In this document: in pieces, positions 56,401 to 64,000 of the stretch | How the letters are laid out: each line of letters begins with the position of its first letter | Position numbering within the stretch: position 1 is the stretch's first letter | Source: Stachybotrys elegans | Taxonomy: Eukaryota > Ascomycota > Sordariomycetes > Hypocreales > Stachybotryaceae | Length of the DNA stretch: 64,000 nt | Direction: 5' to 3' | Assembly (NCBI GenBank): GCA_020746835.1 | Contig: JAGPNK010000032.1 | Span: forward strand, 151,162-215,161 | Notes under the pieces: generated by a model | What the model was told of the DNA's origin: nothing | Database searches by the model: none | What the model saw: the letters and a program-made list of their open reading frames with translations, nothing else | Position numbers and translations under genes: made by a program

Positions 56401-59400
56401 CTTAGGTTATATATAGCTAAGATTTATATATTTAGGTAAAAAAGCTTTAGGTAAAAAAGCTTTTATTGATTGGCCAATGGGTAATGATAAACAAGGGACC
56501 CCTGGGTAAGGTTAAGGGTATAAGTAGGGGAGGGAAAGGGGAAATAAGTAATAGCCAGCCAGCTAGCCAGCTATAGAGTATAGTATAGGGAACTAATTAA
56601 TAAGGGAAAGAGAGGAAAAAAAGGGAAAAAAGAAAGAAAAGTAAGAAAGGAAGGGTAATACTAAATAGCCTAATCTCTTTTATCTTTCTCTAGTAGCCAT
56701 TTCTCCTTTCCTATTACTTCTCTTCCTTTCTATTCCCTTCTATCTCCTAATTATTATTATAGAATTAAAAGACTTTATCTATAATATAGAGTACTATATA
56801 GTAGTATATTAGAAGTATAAAATATATCTTATACTAAGCAGTTTAGGTAAATAGAAGTAGCCATAGCTAAATTATCTATATAGTAAGCTACATTAACTGA
56901 AAGGGCTAAAGCTAAGAACAATAATTAATATGCTATTCTCACTATTACTAGAAGATACTAATGGACTATAGCAAAAGAGGCTAAACTAAAGGGTTCTATA
57001 TTAAATAGTTTAGGGCCTTACTGCATTTACTAGGTATATCTATATATAGAATAAAAAGAAATATAATTATGCTATAATATAGCTTAAAGGGATAAAGGAC
57101 CATATACTACAGTATAGCAGAAAGGCTTTAGAGCATAAAGAGGGCAGAGGGCTAGCTCTCTAGTAGGCAGTAATACTATAGATATACTCTATAGCTAAAG
57201 GTAGAATTAATTACTTTATTATTATAGTAGCTACTGCTAAGAACAATACTAATAATAATAAAAGAGACAGTAGTAATAGAGACAATTTATAACTAGCCCT
57301 AGAGGATATAGAGTTACATTAAGACCTACTAGCTAAGCTAGAGAAACGGGTGGACCAAGCAAGCTATACTATAGGTTAGAAGGTAGCAATAGTGGATAGG
57401 TATAGCTAGAACTAGTAATTTACTAATAGATAGCTAATCTATATAGGGTTCCCTATATACCTTATAGGGCTGTAGAATGGCAAGGTTTAGTTTTTCTTCT
57501 AGCTGCCTACTAGGCTAGATACTAAGAGCCTTAATAGAGAGATGGAAGGAGGAGGGCAAGGGAATAAAAAAGGGGAGAATATAAAGAAAGAGAAAATAGA
57601 GAGGCTTAGGCAGATTCTGAGGGCCACTGAGATACTTTTTTAAAATACCTACAAGCTTATATCTAACTAGTTACTATTATACTGTATAATACAATAGTGT
57701 GCCTAAGCACTTAGTAACTTTACTGCTAGAGTTGGGAAAAAGGGGAAGAATAATGTCTTCTAGAGCTTCAAGAATGAGTTAATCCTAGCTATCTATTTCT
57801 AATGTATAAAGGAGCTGTTAGTCTACTACTATAGAGTAGTCTATTAGTAAGGCAGATACTTTACAAGGCAAATAGTAGACTAGGCCATTCTAGAGGATAT
57901 TATTAGGTCTACTAAGGGACAGTGGAGGGCTATAGATACTCTCTTTGCCACTTTACAAAAGCTAGAGCTAAGAAAGAGAGATAGCAGTAAGAAGAAAGAA
58001 GAGGAGGCTAAGAAGGTAGAGCAAGCAGCGCTTTAAGGCCTAATCTAAGCGTTCTATATACACCTTATCTACTACCCCCTTAGCAGCTGGCACTTCTAGT
58101 CACCTATCCTTAGCTTCTGCACTATGCTTGCCTAGACAAGAAGCTCTACTAGTAACTAGAAGCAAAGGTAGGTAGCAGTATGGGCAAGAAGGCAGAGAAT
58201 AGATAGTAATAAATAGAATAAGTAAGTATAGGGTAGGGCAGTTATAGGGAAGTAGTAAAACTTAAATAACTATAGTAGTAACCTTTTAGCACTTGTTTAG
58301 ATAGTATAGCTATTAATCTTTAAGACTGTCTGCTACTATTTCCTTTGTGGTAATGATAGTAATAATAGTAAGGAAGAGAGAGGGGTAGGAGAAAGGTTAG
58401 AGAATAGGATTCTAAAGAAGCTTAAGGTAGTCTATAGGGACTTTATATATTAGAAGAGCAAGACCCCCTTTGGCTATATTCTATAGTGGTGGCTTTATCT
58501 AGCAATAGTAGTAAGATTAGCTATTATAAGGTGCTAGGCATACTGGTTACTAGATAGCTAGGAAATTATCTACCTGGGTATAATGCTTGATATATATAAG
58601 TATATACTCTAGCTTATAGTGGTAGAGTATAGATATATATATAAGCTACTATATAAAATACTACTCTTTGGTATAGTAGCTAAGATTAGTAGTATAGTAG
58701 AGGCTTATAGGGTATATAATAATCTTAATGCTAAGGAGTATAGTGGGTTCTAGATGATAGACCCGTAGAATGTAGGCCTCTTGGAGGGTATGAATAAAGC
58801 CCTGCTATGTTGGATTAGGCAGTGGCTTAATCTATAGGCTACTTTCTTTACTAACTGTGATAGTAATGATAATAATGGCAGTGATAATAATAATAATAAT
58901 AGTAAAGGCAGAGGGTATAAGAGGCTCTTCTTGCAGGCTATTGCTGTTTATAAAGCTAGTATATAGGAATTCCTTGCCTCTATTACTATATTGCTTTATA
59001 TTCCGCTAATGCTACTGCTTAGGGCGTTTGAGTTCTTTACTATAACTTATGCTAATATAGGCAGCTAATGCTATAGTCTACTTATATGGGAGAGAATACT
59101 AATGTTATATACCCAGTACTATAAGTTCTAGGAGCAAATAGATAGGGATGCTAATAATATCTAGTTTATTCCCTTGGCTATTACTAAACTTATGCTAACC
59201 TTCCTTACCATAGTATAGCTGCTATGGCTTATTTTCCTATAGGAGATAGAGCTAGACAAGCTACTATTATTCTATCTTTTCTCTACCTTAGATAGGGCTA
59301 TATAGCCTAATAAGAAGCTATTGAGATATCTGGCCTAGGTATATATATAGGCTAAGGTACTGAGCTTTAAAGTGGCCTAGTGGTAGTAGGTAGTAGTATT

Positions 59401-59944
59401 AATTACTAAGGAGAAGTTCATGCCTAAGGAGTAGGCTAACTTTTAGCTCTAGAATATTAATATGCTTAAGACTATTAAGAATAAAAAGCTAATAATTAAC
59501 CTTATAAAGGCTAGCAATTACTTTTACTAAATCTTTAACTATGCTTATGCTAGGTTAATGATACTAGTAATAAATATAGTGCTATATTAAGTTTACTAGG
59601 CATTAGAGAGCTAGTGGGTATACTTCCGGTTTAATAAGCTATTAGTGGAAGAGAAGGCAAGGCATAGGACTAAGTAGTAGTAGTAGTAATAGTAGGGAGA
59701 AGAGAATAAAAAGAGAAGGGTAGCTAAGAGGACTAAGGTAGAGACAGAGGATAAGAAGAATAGAAAGGGGTTAGACTAGCTTAGCTAATATAGAAAGGCA
59801 TGGCTATAGATAAGGCTAATATAGAATGAGTAGGGGCTTAAGGCAGTAGTATAGAGGATATATAATAACTCTACAGTATAGCTCTAGTAGCTTAGGTAGA
59901 AGGATACTATACTTGTGGTGCTAGGGCTAGATACTACTGAGTAG
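56401..59944. repeat. RIP-mutated subtelomeric DNA, upstream part of helicase element
   Basis: This is AT-rich DNA with TAG and TAA in every frame but long stretches of residual coding character on the plus strand. Between about 58960 and 59340 one plus frame shows hydrophobic blocks separated by stops at probable former Gln codons. These could be the N-terminal region of the helicase gene that follows, but I cannot match them confidently. A doubled TTTAGGTAAAAAAGC unit occurs near 56430-56460, and a purine-rich stretch at 56500-56650. No intact gene. Confidence 0.6.
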
Positions 59945-61060
59945 ATTGTTATTATACTAGTTATAGGCTCTAGCAAGTTATTAATCTTTATAATAGCTAC
60001 TATACTAAAGGGTATAGAGATAATAATTGTAGTAGTACTAATAGTAGTACTTTAGAATAACCTAGTAGAGTAGATATAGGCAGCTAATATTATAACTATA
60101 GTATAGGTGCCAGAGGATATAAAATTGGCATTACTTATACTAATCTTAGCTAAGATAGTATATATAGCAGGCTTTCTTAACTATATATACACACTGATAC
60201 TATATTATAAGCTAGACTAGATTATTATTAAAGAGTGCTATTTAATGCTAATGGCATTATTCTAGAAGAGTATATAGTAGCTAGGGTTATATATCTAGTA
60301 GATATAGATATAGATAGTTTAGCTAATAGCAATACTGCCACTGAATTAGGAGGCTGCCTTCTTGTAATAGAATATACTTGTGTAGCTATACATGGTATGG
60401 GAGTTAATGAACTGGGCTAACATAGTGTATAGCATAGAATAGTACTGTGGGGCCAGTAGGCTATAAGGTAGGATAGTTAAGCTTGTTACTATACTTGCTA
60501 GCAGTATCCCTAATGGATCTACTGACTGTATTATTATCTACTGCTAGATATTAGAGCTAATAGAGAATATTGCCTCTAACCTAGGCTATCTAATCTATAT
60601 AGGGGATAGGAATACTATAAGTATAGTAGATAGAATTACTACCATTGAGTTATAGCTTGTACTAGGCGGGTTGTTTGTGATTGCTACTATAAGCGCCCTA
60701 GGTATTAGCTTTAACTACTCCTGTATATAGTGGGTAGTTTACACTAGGCTGCTAAGGCAAATAATGAACTTCTTATAGAAGTCTGGGTAAGTGGGTAGAA
60801 ATGGTAGGCTAGCCTAATCCATTATGCTTATTAGTGTAGTATGGAGGCTATATAGTGGTAGTAAGGGTAGCAAGCTCTAGTAGCCTCTGGAAGATATAGA
60901 TAAAGAGTTAATATAGCTCTACCTTGTATATTAGCACTGTCTATAAGCTATTATGAGCCAGTATTTCAATGTATGGCCTAACTAGAGCTAGTGTATAGAG
61001 AGGCAGAATAAGCTTTATAGCTTCTGTCTAATATACTATTAAGAGCCTAGACTAAGAGGG
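59945..61060 (+). pseudogene. Dead telomere-linked RecQ-type helicase
   Basis: One plus-strand frame, interrupted by many TAG and TAA codons, retains the order of superfamily 2 RecQ motifs. A Walker A remnant (VIGSSK) lies at ~59960-59990. The segment before and across the DEAH position reads IIIKECYLM (~60221-60250), where Asp-Glu-Cys-His is expected, so two residues are altered. CIIIYC (~60527-60543) starts the second domain, FVIATISALGISF (~60675-60712) is the motif V region, and KSGxVGRNGR (~60779-60808) is the arginine-finger motif VI. A cysteine-containing tail follows. Stops sit mainly where Gln is expected, as RIP produces. Telomere-linked helicases of this kind are known next to chromosome ends in several fungi. 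Its place 3-4 kb from the TTAGGG array fits. Confidence 0.8.
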
Positions 61061-62494
61061 CTATAGCTAGAGCTAGGGCTGCTACCACTGCTATTACTGC
61101 TGCCAGCCAGAAGCAAGACAGGGCAAGAGAGAGAGAGGGAGAATAGAGAGGAAGAACCTAGTAGAGCTAGCTAGGCCGTGGGGGCTATCTATAACAATAT
61201 AGTCTATACTGGGCCTAAGGCAGTGACCCACTAGTAGAAGCTTGACAAGAAGGTACTTAACTGGCTCTAAAAGAACCTTAATATAATAGTTAGCTACTGC
61301 CTTCTCTATAGAGTTAAGGAAAAGGAAGATAGATTAAGGCATAAAGCTAGCTAGTGCCTATAGCACTTAATGTAAATATAACTAAAGAAGGCTATACTCA
61401 ATTTATACTGGCAGAAAGGCAAGCTATAGATTAAACTGTATGTAGTATGCTTTATATACTATATACTGCAGAGCATCTATACTAAGGCTAACCTAGAGTT
61501 AAATGCTAAGCTAGAGGCTACTAGTAGGCTTATAGGGGGTTACTGGTATACTAATATAATTCTACCCCTTTGTATAGGTACTTTCTTTACTATGGGGCCT
61601 AGGGCTATTATTACAAGGCACATACAGTGGTTTGCTACTCTTAAAAAATACATGGTATGGTTAGATATAATAACTAAGCTAGGCGGGATACTATGTATTA
61701 AGGCTATATAGATTGCTGTAAGGATACTTACTATAATGTTATAGGACTAGAATATACTGGGATATAGTTTATTACTATAGTATTTTAAAGTACTAATAGA
61801 GTATAAATGTAATAGTGCTAATATATTATTAAGAATAAAAAGTAATATAGAATTAACTATTAAAAAAGATAAAATAGATATAGCTAGACTGATTGTGAAT
61901 TTAGAAAATATAACTAAGCCCACTTTTCTCTATAAGCAATAGGCATTATATTCCTCAATTAATAATGATAGGATTATTTAGTTTCTTGCTAGCTTTATTA
62001 TTTACATCCTTCTTTAAAATAATCTTACCCTTAGTACTATTTGCCTTTCTATTTTTCCCTGGGTAGAATTTCTAATCTATGGCACTATTAGATTTTGATT
62101 TCTTAGGCAATTCTAGCTAAAGTTTACTACTCTATATAACAATTTCTATCTCTATATATATTCATGGAGTTAGCTTGTTACTAGGTATATATAGTAATTG
62201 GGAGGTTATACTAGTTAGTTAAATGTGGTTAGAAATACCTAATGTTATTTAGAAGAGAGTAAATATAAGTCTGGCTACCCTCCCTTCTAATAAACCTTTT
62301 TAAACACATACTATAGATAGTAAATAGTAGTAAAGGCTTTTATTAATTGTCTAGATGAAGGCTATCTATTATTAAAAGGTTGTTAATGCCATACTAGGGT
62401 TTGAATTTATTAATAAACCTTATCTATATATTAATATCTGCACGCTTGTATATACTTACCTCTATACATTCTACCTGTTTCTAAAGCTAATTAT
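61061..62494. repeat. RIP-mutated subtelomeric DNA, no gene recognised
   Basis: Downstream of the helicase core, the plus strand keeps some coding-like character to about 61830, probably the C-terminal part of the same dead gene. From there to 62494 I see only AT-rich sequence without motifs. Confidence 0.5.
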
Positions 62495-63270
62495 TTATCT
62501 AGGGTTAATAATCCACTTAGTGGTTTCTTGCATAGCCTTAAAGCCCAAAAAACCACAGCTTTCACTTTCCCAGTGGTTAATAATAGTAGCTAGTGTTCTA
62601 AAATCCTTTCTATAGTAACTATTAAGATAATGGTAAAGATTCTCTTTATGTATAGGAGAGTTTAGGTGCTGATTTAATAATTCTATTCTTTTAAAATGGT
62701 GGTGGCAGAAGTAATATTTATATATGTTTTCTAAGGTATTAAAAGCTGACTCTATTGCCTTATAGTTTCCCTTGTTTAATATAGTAAGAAGCTTTTTAAT
62801 AAGAAAGCTATTTGGATTGTGGGACTAAACTGCATTATATAGCTTTAGCTGATTAAGTAGAGCATTTAAATAAGAGCCACACTTTAAGTAGTGGGTTAAC
62901 CTAGTTGCATTATTATATAGCTTGAGACAGAATAGGCATTATAGATCTACTAAGCAATGAATATTACTGTTTAGATACTATAGCCGTTAGCTTATGGCAT
63001 GGCTGTGCTATTGAGTTATATAATATACTATTCTAATAGAATTATAGCTATTAAAGTCCTGATTGCAAGGACTGTAATAGTAGTGCTTCTTTACTTTGTA
63101 ATTATAAAGCTTTTGTTTATCTAGGAAAGTCTCAAAGCAGTTATTACATTTATAGTAATCTTTATTAACTCAATAACCAAAAGTATTTATATATTATTCT
63201 ACAGCATGCTAGCCTTTAAAATAGTGATTATAGCAGTTATATTTAAATAGTGGCACTTAATAGCCTTTAG
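62495..63270 (-). pseudogene. Dead C2H2 zinc-finger protein gene
   Basis: On the minus strand several zinc-finger remnants follow one another. One near 63170-63110 reads YKCNNCFETF then a Lys-rich helix with one His left and one changed to Tyr. Another reads SPCNQDFNSYNS. Near 62700-62640 there is FCHHHFKRIELLNQHLNSPIH, and near 62640-62560 RKDFRTLATIINHWESES followed by CGF. Stops interrupt the frame, mostly at probable Gln positions, and His-to-Tyr changes match C to T mutation. I know this arrangement of degenerate C2H2 fingers with an L-x-x-H-L-E-S-x-x-C motif from fungal proteins of unknown role. The N-terminus is unclear. Confidence 0.65.
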
Positions 63271-63882
63271 CTTTTAGGTACTACTTGTAAGAATTCCAGT
63301 CAGTAGGAAATTCCCACTAGTATATACTATAAGTATACATTATATTAAACCTTTATTATAAAAGTAAGTGGTTGTATAAGGGTAGGAATTAAAGATATAT
63401 AGGGTTATAAATATAGCATTAGTATTTAGTAATATAAAATAAGCTGACTAAGTATTTATACATTATACATAAAGTATATATTTTAGATTATATAATGTAT
63501 TATATTGTGTTTAAATCTATAGCTAATGGGATTATGGTATAGTTACATAGAATCATTCTTAGAAAGAGTAATACTATTGGTAAGAGAACCTAGAATTTCT
63601 ACTATAGATATAGGGTTATTATATATTCCCATATCTTTAGTTATAGTAGTGCTGCTTATTAATAGGATAAGATAAAATAAAGAAGGATGACTGAAGATGT
63701 ATAGTAAAAAGCAAAAGGTTATAGTATGTATTGCTAAGAGGAAATAGGAAATAGCGGTATAAAAAAACATAAATTAATACTAAGTAATAATAAAAATGTA
63801 AGACATGTTATAGTGTAATATTAGAGCTAAATGGTGTGTGTACTTTGGTAGGAATGTGGAAGGGGAGTGAGTTTTGGTAGAA
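63271..63882. other. Telomere-proximal AT-rich DNA
   Basis: 600 bp between the zinc-finger relic and the telomere array. A 75-codon minus frame (63543-63770) is highly hydrophobic and of AT-driven composition, so it is not credible as a gene. The last ~60 bp become GT-rich towards the array. Confidence 0.5.
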
Positions 63883-64000
63883 TAGGGTTAGGGTTAGGGT
63901 TAGGGTTAGGGTTAGGGTTAGGGTTAGGGTTAGGGTTAGGGTTAGGGTTAGGGTTAGGGTTAGGGTTAGGGTTAGGGTTAGGGTTAGGGTTAGGGTTAGG
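63883..64000 (+). repeat. Telomere, (TTAGGG)n
   Basis: A partial TAGGG is followed by 113 bp of perfect TTAGGG repeats (about 19 units) running to the end of the window. The G-rich strand is 5' to 3' outward, so position 64000 is at or near the physical right end of the chromosome. Confidence 0.98.

Noticed and set aside
60235..60420. 61-codon plus-strand frame near the helicase relic
   Set aside because: It is a stop-free stretch within the dead helicase gene, not a separate gene.
63543..63770. 75-codon hydrophobic minus-strand frame near the telomere
   Set aside because: AT-driven Ile/Leu/Phe composition in RIP-type DNA. No start context or homology.
1..64000. CRISPR arrays, tRNA and rRNA genes
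   Set aside because: No regularly spaced repeats other than the telomere and two 9 bp tandem tracts were seen, and I could not fold any convincing tRNA by eye. A tRNA scan would be needed to exclude one.

Overview
The window is one end of a filamentous-ascomycete (Pezizomycotina) chromosome. It finishes at position 64000 in about 19 uninterrupted TTAGGG repeats. The genes carry short GT-AG introns of about 42-80 bp. The families present (highly reducing polyketide synthase, trans-acting enoyl reductase, ABCC transporter, GH5 endoglucanase, small cysteine-rich secreted proteins) are typical of a plant- or insect-associated fungus. Two AT-rich blocks have almost no CA, TG or CG dinucleotides in the first case and glutamine codons turned into stops in the second. 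This is the signature of repeat-induced point mutation (RIP). The genus cannot be fixed from the sequence; Hypocreales or another Sordariomycete lineage is a guess.

Layout: 1-3367 is a RIP-saturated retroelement ending in a recognisable ~176 bp LTR. From 3685 to about 36034 runs a secondary-metabolism region: FAD monooxygenase (-), a polyketide-synthase scrap, an unusual TPR protein (+), an alanyl-tRNA editing protein (-), a complete ABCC transporter (-), a trans-acting enoyl reductase that has lost its ATG (+), an intact P450 (-), a broken KS-AT remnant of another PKS split by a solo LTR (+), a secreted cysteine-rich protein (+), an alpha/beta-hydrolase scrap joined head-on to an N-terminally truncated epoxide hydrolase, and an apparently intact 11-exon HR-PKS (KS-AT-DH-MT-ER-KR-ACP, 2561 aa). 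From 37191 to 50051 lie a GH5 endoglucanase, a 1144-aa bacterial-looking protein with a chitin-binding module, an M14 carboxypeptidase and an orphan membrane protein. From 51.5 to 55.8 kb are a membrane-protein relic and two small secreted proteins. From 56.4 kb to the telomere the DNA is RIP-mutated and carries a dead telomere-linked RecQ-type helicase (+) and a dead C2H2 zinc-finger gene (-).

How it fits together: the intact HR-PKS has its own C-methyltransferase and ER domains, so the stand-alone enoyl reductase was probably the partner of the other synthase, of which only fragments remain (21.8-23.7 kb and perhaps 5.4-5.85 kb). The locus therefore looks like two superimposed polyketide pathways. 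One is decaying by transposon insertion, RIP-type point mutations and rearrangement. The other still has its synthase, with P450, FAD monooxygenase and ABCC transporter as possible tailoring and export functions. No pathway-specific transcription factor is visible in the window.
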